This document shows, piece after piece, positions 33,823 through 44,814 of a stretch of 64,000 nucleotides of DNA (the first letter of the stretch is position 1; each line of letters starts with the position of its first letter). The notes beneath the pieces are model-generated. The model made no database searches and was not told the DNA's origin. It saw nothing but the letters and a program-made list of their open reading frames with translations. The translations under genes and the position numbers were made by a program. This stretch comes from Euryodendron excelsum. Its lineage: Eukaryota > Streptophyta > Magnoliopsida > Ericales > Pentaphylacaceae. Location: NCBI GenBank assembly GCA_033060915.1, contig CM065397.1, forward strand, positions 25,097,001 to 25,161,000, in the 5' to 3' direction.

Positions 33823-36800
33823 TGTCGCGCCCAGATTTTTTGTACTCGAGGAATACACATACAAGCGGAAAAATAATTGTACTCTCTCATTAGAACTCAT
33901 TCTCCTAGAAGAATGAGTGCCACTAGATTTGAATTGAAAATTGGTTTGAATAAAGGGTTTTTGAAAAACATTTGGAGTCACCACCTAACTTGATTAAGGT
34001 GAGTTAGGTCACCTAAAACTAAGCACAATTTGAAGACAACACTTAGGGTTTTTGAAAACGATTTTTGAAAATACTTCCTCACGAGGGGATTTTTAAGAAA
34101 ACAGGTTGTTTGGCAATCTTTAGATAACATTTAAGCCTTTTTTTGGAAATAACTCCATTTGGTTTCTCAAAAACAGTGATCTAAGTTCGGAGGTTGGTTA
34201 CGTGTAAGGAAGATGCACTAAGCTATCATCCTACCCCGCCCTTGCGGTACCTACATGTCTATTCACCCTAGATTCACTCATTAGAGTCTTCAACTAACAA
34301 ATGTCAAAACTATCCACTTTAAAAAGGAATGTTTAAAAGAATGATGCACGATATGCAAGAGAAGAGAGTTTGAAAATAGATTTGGAAATAGACTTGAAAA
34401 GAACTTGATTTGATTTTAGAAAAGAGATTTGAAGAGGTAGATTTGATTTTGAAAGAAAGTTTTGGAGATTGGAAATAGAGATTTGAAAATAGAAATTTGG
34501 AATTAGAACTTTAAAATAGATCATGGAATTAGAAGTTGAAAAAAGTTGTGGAAATAGAAGCTTGAAAAAGGTTGTGACCGCACCCATGAGGGTTGCCTAC
34601 GTATCCTTTTTGAGGAATCAGGTCAATCGTAGTTCGGACAAGAGTCCGATAGAAAATATAAGGTTTGATTTAAAAAAGTTTGATTTAAACTTAGAATAGA
34701 ATACTGGAAATTGGAATTTAGAATTGAAAAGATTGGACTTTGATTTGAAAAGATAGAACTTGGAAGAAAGATTTGGACTTGTTTTGAAAAGATTAAGGTT
34801 TAGGAAACCTAGACTTAGGAAAGATAGGATTTAGGAAAGACTTGAGGTTAAGAAAGATTTAACTTGACTTGGAAAGGTTTTAGAAAAGATTTGACTCGAA
34901 TGTTGGACTTAGATGATCAGGGAAAGATTGGATTTAGGAAAGGTTCGAATTATGAAAGTTTCATTTTAGGAAAGTTTCAATTTAGGAAAGTTTCATTTTA
35001 AAAAAGGTTTTGAAATAGGAAAGATTTCGTTTTAGGGAAGTTTCAAATTAGGAAAGTTTTAAATTAGGAAAGAATTAAAATTGAAAAGTTTTGAAATTGG
35101 AAAGTTTTGAAATTAGAAAGTTTTAACTAAAGAAAGTTTCGAATTTAGAAAGTTTTGACTTAAGAAAGTTTCGAATTTAGAAAGTTTTGACTTAAGAAAG
35201 TTTTGGATTTGAAAATATTTGAAATTTAGAAAGGTTTAAATTTAGAAAGATTCGAGATTTGAGTTTTAGAAATACTTGAAATTAGGAAAGGTTTGAGTTT
35301 AAGAAAGATTTGAAAATTTAGATTTGGAAAGTTGTAATTTGGAAAGGTATGGAATTAGGAAAGGGTTGAATTAAAAAAGATTATGAGGCTCAAAGTTTAA
35401 GGAAATATTTAAAAGTTTAGGTTTTGAAAACTTAAGATTTAGGAAGGTATGAGATTAGGAAGGATTTGAATTTAGGAAAGATTTGGATTTTGTTTCTAAG
35501 AAAGAGATGATTTGATTTTGTTTTCAACAATGGAGGATTGTATCTAGTTTCCTAAATGAGGAGATTGAATTCGGTTTCCTAAAGAGAATATTGGATTTGG
35601 CATGGAATTGGAAGGTGAAGTTTTCAAAATCCTAGATTTGGAAGACTATAGTTTTGATGTAGAATATAGGTTTTGAAAACTTATGATTTTGATGTAAAAA
35701 GGGGAGATTTTGGAAACCTAGGTTTTGAAGCAAGATTGGAAATCATGTTTTAGGAAAGAGAATTAGGTTTTCCTAATCGTTGGCTCTAGGGCTTGACTTG
35801 GGCTCCAAGGTAAAGAGTTTTTTTTTAGAAAGTGAGCTTTTGGAAAGGGAGATTTTTGGAAGGAAATCTTAGAAAGGAGTTTTTAGAAAGTAAATTTGAA
35901 AATAGAGTTTTTTAAAAAGAGTTTTTAAGAAGGAATCTTTGGGAAGGAAACCTAGGGAGCATTTCTAGAAAGGAAGTTTTAGGAAGTTAAGTTTTTGAAG
36001 GAAATCCTTAGAAAACAATTTTGAAAAGGAGATTGAAAAGAGTTTTTAGAGAAGAGTTTTTTTTTGGAATGAAACTTAGAGAGTGTTTTTAGAAAGTGAA
36101 TTTTAAAGAGAGCTTTTTTTAGAAAGAAGCTTGAAAAGGAGTTTCCAAACATAGATTTTTGAAGGGAGTTTTTAGAAAAACAATTTTGAAAAGAAGATTG
36201 GAGAGAATTTTTTAGAAAATATATTGGAGAAGAGATTTTAGAAAGTAGATGTAAAAAGAGATTTTGGAGGGGATTTTAAAAAGTGGTTTTCGAAAATAAG
36301 TTTAAAAACATATTTTGGAGAGGATTTTAAAAAGAGATTTTGGAAAGTGAGTTTAAAAAGAGATTTCGAAAAGGATTTGAATATGGACTTTTGCAAGCCT
36401 CTAAAAATATCAGACTTTCCTAAAACGATTTCAACCATAAGAAGATTAGAACCATTCTAGGATTGTGGTTCGAAAACAACAATGATTTGAAAATATGGAC
36501 CATAATGGTCACTTTAAATGTAACACTTTCCTAAAGGAACCCTAGCCATGGAAAGACCAGAATCACTTTAGGATTATGATTTTGAAAACAAGTTTGGAAG
36601 AAGAAAATCTTAATGCAAGTTTGAAAACGGTTTTAATGCAAGTTTTGAAAACAAGTTTGAAAACAAATTTTGGAGGAATGCAAGATCATGATATGCACAA
36701 TGCAAGTTGGAGTCGTGAACATACAAGGTTAAGGCTTTACCATATAATCAAGGGGGCCGAACCCACGTGGTCTCCGGTTAGGCTAACTGAAAGCCCCCGA

Positions 36801-36864
36801 CACTGTGACTCTCAATAGCCCAATCCTACACATGGACTGGGAAGTCCCTTGTTTCAAGCATGTA

Positions 36865-36893
36865 AGAAGGGGGGGGGGGGCGGAGGGGTGGGG
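36865..36893 (+). repeat. G-run cluster in LTR R region
   Basis: A run of ten or more G followed by GGAGGGG and GGGGG. The same place in other LTR copies holds G/C runs of different length (15 C at 28875-28889, 11 G at 54887-54897, 7-8 G at about 9445). It could form a G-quadruplex on one strand, and its length is unstable between copies. Confidence 0.6.
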
Positions 36894-39800
36894 GGAAGAA
36901 GATGAGGGATTAGAATAGAAGAAAACTCAAGTGGGTTCGGAGAGAGAAGAGAGAGGGGGAAGATGCGTGTCGCGCCTAGATTTTTCACACTCGAGGAATA
37001 CTCACATAAGCGGAAAAAATACTGTACTCTCTTGTTAGAACTCACCCTCCTAAAAGAATGAGTGCGACTAGGTTAGAATTGAAAATTGATTTGAATAAAA
37101 GGCTTTTGAAAAAGATTCGGAGTTGCCACCTAACTTGATTAAGGTGAGTTAGGTCATCTAAAAACTAAGAATAATCCGAAGACTACCCTTAGGGTTTTTG
37201 GAAAACGATTTTGAAAATATCTCCTCAAGAGAGGGTTTTTAGGAAAATAGGTTGTTTGACAACCTTTGAAAAACATTTAGCCCTTTTTGAAAAATAACTC
37301 CTTTTTGGTCTTTCGAAAACAGTGATCTAGGTTCGGAGGTTGATTACGTGTAGGGAAGACGCACTAAGCCGTCACCCTACCCCGCCCTTTCGGTACCTAC
37401 ATGTCAATCTACCCTAGATTCACCTATAGAGAGTCTTTAACTAACCAATATCTAATCCTATTCACTTTTGAAAACAATGCTTAAAAAGAAACTAACATGA
37501 TGTATGATATGCAAGTGCAAGTTAAGAGAATTGAAAAATAGATTTGAAAAGAGATTGATTTGAAATTGATTTTATTTGAAAATAGATTTGAAGAGATGGA
37601 ATTGAAATTGGAAAGTTTGAAAATTTAGAAATAGAAATTTGAAATTGGAAATTTGAAAATAAATTGGAGATTTGGAAAGATTTTGAAATTTGAAATTTGA
37701 AAGCTATGGAGGAATTTGAAATTTGAAAGAAGGTTGTGACCGCACCCATGAGGGTGGAATTAAAAGTTTGAAAAGTGTTGTGACCGCACCTGTGGAGGTT
37801 GCCTATGTATCCCTTTGGGGGAATCAGGTCAATCGTAGTTCAGACCGGAGTCCGATTGAAAATAGAAGAGTTGAAAGAAAGAGACTGAATTGGAAGATTG
37901 AGGGATTGAACTTTGAATTGAAAATTGGAATTTGGAGTTCTGGAACTGAAGCGATTGGATTTTGATTTGAAAAGATAGAACTTGGAAGAAAGATTTAGAC
38001 TTGTTTTGGAAAGATGGAGGTTTAGGAAACCTATACTTAGGAAAGAAAGGACTTGAGATTAAGAAAGATTGGACTCAAATGTTGGACTTGGAAGATTGGA
38101 GAAAGATTGGATTTAGGAAAGGTTCGAATTAGGAAAGGTCCGATTTAGGAAAATTTCATTTTTGGAAAGTTTTAAATTAAGAAAGTTTTGAATTTAGGAA
38201 AGTTTTAGGTTTAGGAAAGTTTTCACTTTAGGAAAGTTTTGAAATGGAAAAGTATTGAATTTAGAAATGTTTTGAATTAAGAAAAGTTTAGTTTAGGAAA
38301 GACTTAGAATTTAGAAGATTTCAAGTTAAGAAAGTTTTGAATTTGGAAAGATTTGAAATTTAGAAAGTTTAAGATTTGGAGAGTTTTAGAGTTCGAGTTT
38401 TAGAAAATCTTGAAATTAGAAAAGGTTTGAATTTAGGAAAGGTTTGAAAACTTAGGTTTGAAAAGTTAAGATTTGAAAAGAGGGTAGAATTAGGAAAGGG
38501 TTGAATTAGGAAAGATTTGAAAGTTGAGTTTTAAAATTTAGGAAAGATTTTTTATGTTCAAGTTTTGGAAAGTTAAGGTTTGGGAAAGTGGAAGTTTAGG
38601 AAGGAGTTGAATTAAGAAAAACTTGGATTAGGAAAGGATTGGATTTCGTTTTGAAAAGAGAAGGTTTGATTTTGTTTTAAAAAACGGAGGATTGGATTTG
38701 GTCTTCTAAACGGAAAGATTTGATTTGGTTTCCTAAAGGGAAGATAGGACTTGGCAAGGATTTGGAAAGGGAGATTCTAGAAACCCTAGATTTGAAAAAT
38801 TATAGTTTTGTTGTAGAAAAGAGGTTTTGGAAATGTGTATAGTTTGGGTGTAGAAAATGAGAGATTTTGGAAACCTAGGTTTGGGGCAAAGTTTGAAAAC
38901 CATGTTTTTGGGAAGAAAATTAGGGTTTCCCAATGGTTAGCTCTAGGGCTTGACTTGGGCTTTAAGGAAAGAGGATTTTGGAAAGTACGTTTTTAGAAAC
39001 GAAGGTTTTCTAGAAAGGAATACTAGGAAGGAGTTTTTGGAAAGTGTGTTTTTAGAAACGAAGGTTTTGGAAAGAAATCATAGAGAGGAGTTTCTAGAGG
39101 AAAGATTTTGGAAAGAGCGTTTTTGGAAAGATTTTTGGAGAGAGTTTTTCTAGGAAGATTTTTGGTAGAAGATTGTTGAAGAGAATTTTTGGAAAGATTT
39201 TTGGGGAACATTTTTAGAAAGTGGACTTTGGGGAGAGGATTTTGGAAAAGAGTTAAAAAAAGAGTTTTGAAAAATAGATTTTGGAAGGGAGTTTTTGAAA
39301 ACAATTTTGGAGAGGAGATTTTTAGGAAGGGAATTTTGAAGAGAGAGCTTTTTGGAAAATATGAAAACGTCTCACTTTCCTAAAGCGATTTTAGCCATAA
39401 GAGGGCTAGAACCACTTTAAGAAAGTGGTTTTGGAAAACAACCAAAAAGGTCACTTTTAATGTAACACTTTCTTAAAGCAACCCTAGCCATGGAAAGGCT
39501 AGAATCACCCTAGAATTGTGGTTTTGAAAACAAGTTTTTGAAAAAGAGATTTCGATGGAATTTTGAAAACAAGTTTGAAAACGAGTTCGAAAACGAATTT
39601 TGGAAGACGCAAGATCATGATATGCACAATGCAATTTTGGGGTCGTGAACATACAAGGTTAAGGCTTCACCACATAATCAAGGGGGCCGGACCCACGTGG
39701 TCTCTGGTTAGACTAGAAGAAAGCCCCTGACATGGTGACTCTCTAATAGCCCAATCCTACACATGGACCGGGAATCCCCTTGTTTCAAACATGCAAAGAA

Positions 39801-40217
39801 AGGGGGGGAAAGAGATGGGGGATTAAAATAGAGAAAACCCAAGTGGGTTAGGAGAGAGAAGAGAGAGGGAGAAAGTGCGGAAATTTAAATAGGGAGCCTA
39901 CCGTATGTCTTCTTTATTTTGCGTGCCTTGCTTGTCTTCAGTCTTCGGTCTTTGTCTTGATCTTCGTCTTCAATCTTCAAGAGTTGTGTTCAAGCTTTAG
40001 ATGGCAGCTCTTCAAGTCTTCAAAGGATGGTTGAAGGCTAGTGTATGAGTGTGTGGGGATGTATAGGAGTGTATATGAGGCTAGGATTTGTGTATGGTGG
40101 CTAGGATTTGGAGAACCTAAGGAGGCTAGGGTTTAGGGAGTGCTCGAGCTCTGTATATCGAATTATATGATTTTTAGGTTGAGTTTGCGGATCCCTTTCA
40201 CGTTAAATGAGGCTCTG

Positions 40218-40226
40218 TATTTATAG
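40218..40226 (-). promoter_or_regulatory. TATA box of element C 3' LTR
   Basis: Minus-strand CTATAAATACAGAGCC, as in the sister copies. The GGCGCC module at 40240-40312 just upstream is partly deleted here. Confidence 0.6.
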
Positions 40227-40529
40227 AGGTTGGACAATACTGGCGCCTGTTGCAGTGGCGCCACTAGGAGTGGTGCCAGGCCATTTTGTGGCATTAGTGG
40301 CGCCAGCCATTTAGAAAATGTTTAAGGTCGGCAAGCAACGTATCTTTGACTAGATTTGGGCGCCCGTACTAGTGACTACCATGCAATTTTTAGCCTGGCT
40401 TCACTAGGAGTGGCTCCGGAAAGTCCGGGAATGTTTTGAAGGAGCCGGGAATGACCCGGATGGCCGGAAAAGAGCAGGAGCACTTAAAATAGTGTCCTGG
40501 AGGTATTTGAGTTGAAAAGTGAGGATAAG

Positions 40530-41090
40530 ATGTGATGGAAAGGTTGACCGGGCCTTTAGGGGCAAAACGGTCAATCGGACCGAGAAACTGCCGAGACAAA
40601 CTCAGACTGTCCCAAAAGAAGACTTGGGATCTGAAAACATTATTTAGAATGTTCTCAGAGGTTGCCGGTTTGATTTCCAGAACCGGCGTGGTCGGAAAAA
40701 GAGACCGGCCCACCAGGGGCAAAACGGTCATTTCGCACCGGGTTGGTCGGAACTGACTCGGAATGATCCGAAAAGGTTAAAGGAGGTGGAGAACACTATA
40801 AAAAGTAGTCTTAGGAGGTTACCGGTTTGATACCCAGAGCCGGTGTGGTACAAAAAGGAGACCGGCCCACTAGGGGCAAAATGGTCATTTTGTACCGGGT
40901 TGGCCGGAACTGACTCGGAATGATCCGAAAAGATAAAGGAGGATTGAGAATACTATAAGAAGTATTCTCGGGAGGTTACCGGTTTGATACCTAGAGCCGG
41001 TGTGGTTCTCGGGGCGTTCGGTTGCCGAGGGACAAAATGGTCATCTTGACCGGAAATTCTTGGAAAATGTCCAAAGGGCAGTTTGGTCAT
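40530..41090 (-). repeat. 157-bp U3 repeats, element C 3' LTR
   Basis: About three units with GGGGCAAAACGGTCATTT, AGAGCCGG and CCGGAACTGACTCGGAATGA. The matching array in the 5' LTR is at about 55650-56210 with the same unit order. Confidence 0.85.
40797..40804 (+). promoter_or_regulatory. Antisense TATA-like motif in U3 repeat
   Basis: TATAAAAA on the plus strand, opposite to LTR sense, in a 157-bp unit; a weaker TATAAGA follows at 40954. Both point toward 42054-43403, where the antisense ORF begins. They could serve as its promoter. This is an inference from position and motif only. Confidence 0.35.
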
Positions 41091-41264
41091 TTTTCACCGA
41101 AGTGGGCTAACAGACACTGGTGTTGACCTGAGTTTTGAGTGTTTCCGCCTCTCTAACGGCGGTCGTCGTGACACAGTGGTTTGTTACCCATTCCCTATAT
41201 CGACCTATTTGTGAGTATTTCTGCTACTCTAACGGTTTTGTGAGTAGTTTCGCTACGCGGACCG

Positions 41265-41860
41265 TCTCGAGAGAGGGATTGGAAAGGGGACTTATCGTCT
41301 CCGAAGAGACGTGCCTGAGTTAGAACCGTCCCGAGGAATAAACTGTCTCGAGAGAGGGATTGAAAAGGGGACTTATCGTCTCCGAAGAGACGTGCCTGAG
41401 TTGGAACCGTCTCGAGGAATAAACTGTCTCGAGAGAGGGATTGGAAAGGGGTCTTACTGTCTTCGAAAAGACGTACCTGAATTGGAACCATCTCGAGGAA
41501 TAAACTATCTCGAGAGAGGGATTGGAAAGGGGTCTTACCGTCTCCGAGGAGACGCACCTGGATTGGAACCGTCTCGAGGAATAAACTGTCTCGAGAGTGG
41601 GATTGGAAAGGGGTCTTACCGTCTTCGAAAAGACGTGCCTAGGATTGGAACCATCTCGAGGAATAAACTGTCTCGAGAGAGGGATTGGAAAGGGGTCTTA
41701 CCGTCTTTGAAAAGACGTGCTTGGGATTAGAACCGTCTCGAGGAATAAACTGTCTCGAGAGAGGGATTGGAAATGGGACTTATCGTCTCCAAAGAGACGG
41801 GCCTGGGATTGGAATTGTCTCGAGGAATAAACTGTCTCGGGAGTGGGATTGGAATCGAAA
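41265..41860 (-). repeat. 81-bp tandem array, about 7 units
   Basis: CTCGAGGAATAAACT recurs at 41411, 41492, 41573 and 41655, an 81-82 bp step. Each unit holds the hairpin CGTCTC-CGAA-GAGACG or a variant with CTTCGAAAAGACG. Because 81 is divisible by 3, open frames with a 27-residue period appear on both strands; I do not consider them genes. Confidence 0.9.
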
Positions 41861-42053
41861 AGGAAAGGACAATACCCCTAAGGGCATTTTGGTCATTTTA
41901 CCTCTATTTGGGCCTGGTTGGCCCACGAGGTGATGGACAGACAGGATTTGGACGTAGAAAGTTGGTTTCGATAGGGAATATGCCCATAATGACTTGAAAA
42001 CAAGTCTTGGACGGAGTGTAGACTGCCGAGCGGTCAAAAATGGGGTGCTTACA

Positions 42054-42068
42054 GCTGCCCCTCTTTTT
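42054..42068 (-). promoter_or_regulatory. Polypurine tract of element C
   Basis: The minus strand reads AAAAAGAGGGGCAGC immediately followed by TGTAAGCACCCC, the LTR start. It fits the plus-strand primer site of a Ty3/gypsy element and fixes the element orientation. Confidence 0.75.
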
Positions 42069-42091
42069 CTGTCTTTGCTTGTCAAAGACAG
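42069..42091 (-). other. Perfect 9-bp hairpin next to the polypurine tract
   Basis: CTGTCTTTG and CAAAGACAG are separated by 5 bases (CTTGT), directly adjoining the polypurine tract. A larger imperfect inverted repeat, 42020-42037 with 42118-42135 (16 of 18 bases), encloses both. Confidence 0.65.
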
Positions 42092-42250
42092 AAAACGATA
42101 AGAGTAAGAGTCCCATGTTGACCGCGAGGCAGTCAGAGGGACAGACACTGGAAATCTTTCGAGAACAGGGGTCGAAAACGGAGAACAGGCCAAAAAAGGC
42201 CTTCGAAAATGAGTTTTGGAGGTAAAAAGGGCAAAACTGCCCAGAATTTG

Positions 42251-42312
42251 CAATTGGCGCCATTAGCCATTGGCAAAAAAAGACTGGCGCCTCTGCTAGT
42301 GGTGCCAGGCTT
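42251..42312 (+). promoter_or_regulatory. GGCGCC modules upstream of the antisense ORF leader
   Basis: TTGGCGCCATTAG, then CTGGCGCC and GTGGTGCCAGG, resemble the palindromic modules found just upstream of the LTR TATA box. Here they lie in the internal region, about 1.1 kb upstream of the antisense ORF ATG and about 200 bp upstream of a candidate 5' splice site. No convincing TATA follows. Confidence 0.4.
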
Positions 42313-42510
42313 AAAGTTAAAACTAGAAAATTTCTGGTTCGAACAGCCGCGACACTTTGGAGAAATTTCTGCAAATCCGAGAAGTTCTGCGTGAGACTTG
42401 ACTTGAACTTTGAAGGGGCACTTCTTGGAGACCACGAGTGATTGCCGGAAGGAGACCACGTCGCCGGAAAGTCGCCGGAAGAGAAGATTTCGCCAGAGAA
42501 CTTCCAAAAA

Positions 42511-43401
42511 GTGAGTTTTCAAATATTTGTCGATTTCGATGTGTAGAACTTCGTTTGAGTCTTGTGAATAGTGGAAATTGATGTTTTGATATGCTTTGAA
42601 CACTTTGGTGATGTTGTTTTTGCATTTTGATGGTTGTTTGATTGAATTTGAATGATTTTTCATGATTATGCGAAGAGAGTTTTCTGTAGGAATAAGGGAT
42701 CTGTTCCTACAGGCATGGGCATTGGGTTTTTTGGCTATATTTTTGTGCAATGTGCCTTTAAAAAATGTATTTAACAATCGTATGAAGTTTTGTGATTTTT
42801 TGAAAACTCGGTAAATTTTTAATTTTTTGAAAAATAGAAAAGTACTTAGAAAATTTAGAAAAGTGGGAAAACTCAAGAAATTGATGAAATTTTTAAAGTT
42901 TGAAATTTGGAAAAAGATTGGAGTACTTTTGGAAAACATTTGAAATGATTTTGAGGAAATTTAAGACATTTTTTGAAAACCATGGATTTATTGGAAAAAA
43001 TAAAACATGTGTTTTGAAAATTTTGAAAAATTGAAAAGTGTGCAAGGGTGCTGAAGTTATATGATTGCGACAATGTGAAGTGCACGTTTTGTGTTTCGTG
43101 TTGATGTCATGGGTGTTGTAGGGGCCATTTTTGAACGAGACTCTGCCGAAAATTTTCGAAATTAGGGGAAGAGTTAGAAAAAGTTTTTTTAGAAATAAAA
43201 TCTTTTTGAAGGAAAAAGACAGAAAACCCTTGAGACTTGATTTGAAAATTAGAAAACCCAGATGTGTAGAAATCTTGTTTTTGATTTGTTATTTGAAATC
43301 CTTTATTTGTTTCTTTTGTGTTAGTTATTTGTTTTATTTTATTATTATTTAAATTGCATGGATGGTATATTAACATCATTTACCTTAGCTTACCTTTTCA
43401 G
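42511..43401 (+). other. Candidate 5'-UTR intron of the antisense transcript
   Basis: A GTGAGT donor at 42511 follows a GC-richer stretch (42410-42510). A TTAAC branch-like word and a TTTTCAG acceptor (AG 43400-43401) immediately precede the antisense ORF ATG at 43403. The interval is AT-rich, as plant introns are. It is supported only by these signals. Confidence 0.35.
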
Positions 43402-43402
43402 G

Positions 43403-43613
43403 ATGGCAGACGTTGGTGATGACGGTTCTGAGAGGAGACGCCGCTCGGGGAAGGCGGCCCAGACAGATTCTTGTCAGCAGCTCCAGCCGCTCTAGGGGTA
43501 GTTAGCACTTTGCTAATCGAGCACCTTCTAGTCTGGGTGGCAGGGGGGAGTAGGCCTCTAGTCGACCCCTTCCCTCCAGTTGAGCCAACCCTTGAGGATG
43601 AGATGGACATCGA
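43403..43613 (+). pseudogene. Antisense ORF N-terminal part, PMD-type copy C
   Basis: ATG 43403 gives MADVGDDGSERRRRSGKAAQ. The nucleotide sequence parallels 32532-32740 of copy D throughout, including the region after the first stop (TAG 43493-43495), where D has TCTCCAGTTGAG and C has CCTCCAGTTGAGC. Homology with D ends near 43613. A frameshift and stop prevent translation. The following sequence is of another type, so this is the left half of a chimera. Confidence 0.65.
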
Positions 43614-44430
43614 GGTTTTCCACTTTTGACTTTTCGGATGGTCGACGCTATTTTGAGCTGACTACGGGTTTGGTATGACGGGCATCCTTCAGATGAGAAA
43701 GAAATTTTTGCTGGTCCTTTGGTTGCATGGCTTCTCTCTTGTTAGTGTAGCTTACTTTCTGACAGTGGTTCCCACCTGACCTGCCTTTCTTCCATTTTGG
43801 GAAATGTGAGCTTGCCCCTACTCCCCATGAGTATGGCTTCCTCCTAGGTCTTCGGGATGGTTCAACTGACATTATGGGACCTACTTTTCCTGATGGCTGC
43901 ATCACGATTGTCACTCTTCAGCTTGGGCTCCATTTTGCAGCCTTTTTCTTTTGATCTACGGCCCCAGTTTCCTTATGTCCCAATGAAGTTCTTGTTTCTC
44001 TCATTTTGAGTTTGCGACGGATAAGGGATTGGCATACTTCTCAAGATTGGTTAATCTCTCACATGGTGGCCCCAACTTTGCTCTTCTTAAGATTCTAGGT
44101 GTTTCTCCTCGAGAGAATGACGTGGTTGACTGCCAATTACTTCTACTGCTTGCCAGGATTCATGAGGGGCACCCATATGCTCCTATGGTTGTGGGACAAA
44201 CCTTCATGAGCCTTACTAGATTTTGGCAGGGGGGCGATGCTCATTGTTGGGATGTGCTTCATTATTCCAGCTTTGGGTGATCAGACACTTATTCACTACC
44301 CCTCTTTCAAAGTCGTTTGATTGGGGAGGTCGAGGGTGGGTCATTGCCCCATTCTCTGTTTCTTGTTGGTCCCCGAAATCTGAGCTTTTTGAGGTGTAAG
44401 CTGGTACTGGAGATATCTGAGGGGTGGCTT
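43614..44430 (+). pseudogene. Second-type antisense ORF remnant fused to the PMD-type start
   Basis: Reading in shifting frames gives FHFGKCELAPTPHEYGFLLGL, then AYFSRLVNLSHGGPNFALLKILG, LLLLLARIHEGHPYAPMVV and LTRFWQGGDAHCWDV, ending near EISEGWL at about 44428. This does not match the PMD part of copy D. The FxFGKxELxPTxxEYxxLLGL pattern recalls another plant retrotransposon-associated family (DUF7745-like, from memory). Several stops and frameshifts are present. A PMD origin too diverged to see cannot be excluded. Confidence 0.4.
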
Positions 44431-44606
44431 TAGCTCCTTTTTATGTTTTGCTTTGTTCCCTGTTTCCAATTTGAGAGAAAGAGAACGACATAGAGTGAGT
44501 TTTGTACAAAAACAGTTTAAAAATGCCCCGGTAAGGGGTGTCATTATTTTTTATGATGATTACCCATGGGATTAATTGCATGATCTATTTTTTATGATTG
44601 CACAGG
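44431..44606 (+). other. 3' flank of the antisense ORF in element C
   Basis: No gene is visible. It ends at the target site ACAGG (44602-44606). The continuation after the nested solo LTR starts at 50079. Confidence 0.4.
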
Positions 44607-44814
44607 TGTAAGCACCCCATTTTTGACCGCTTGGCAGTTTACACTCCGTCTAGACTTGTTTTCAAGTCATTGTGGACATATCCCAATCGAAACCAATTCT
44701 CTAGGTCCAAATTCCGTCTTTCCTTCGCTTCGCGGGCCTGTCAGGCCCAAACAGAGGCAAAATGACCAAAATGTCCTTAGGGGCATTGTTCTTTCTTATT
44801 CCCATTCCAATCCC

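Larger units (their letters stand above)
36968..42053 (-). repeat. 3' LTR of element C (complete)
   Basis: 5086 bp, with all parts of the family LTR. It aligns from 38658 onward with the truncated 5' LTR starting at 53727. In the first about 330 bases I count roughly 11 differences, near 3 percent, with many C/T and G/A changes. The LTR pair is thus fairly similar, which makes C one of the younger insertions here. Confidence 0.9.

Noticed and set aside
41311..41730. Open frame with a 27-residue repeat (SRGINCLERGIGKGSYRLRRD type), also on the opposite strand at 44863-45281
   Set aside because: It is a by-product of the 81-bp tandem repeat, whose length is divisible by 3. Several frames on both strands stay open, and there is no start context or homologue outside the arrays.
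42054..42071. Primer-binding site after a plus-oriented LTR
   Set aside because: The bases do not resemble a tRNA 3' end. On the minus strand they form a purine tract abutting the TGTAAGC LTR start, and the TATA boxes agree with that orientation.
42133..42939. 268-residue minus-strand open frame in element C
   Set aside because: It covers the leader and AT-rich candidate intron opposite the antisense ORF. Its N-terminal half is phenylalanine/lysine/asparagine-rich by base composition. No counterpart exists in copy D.
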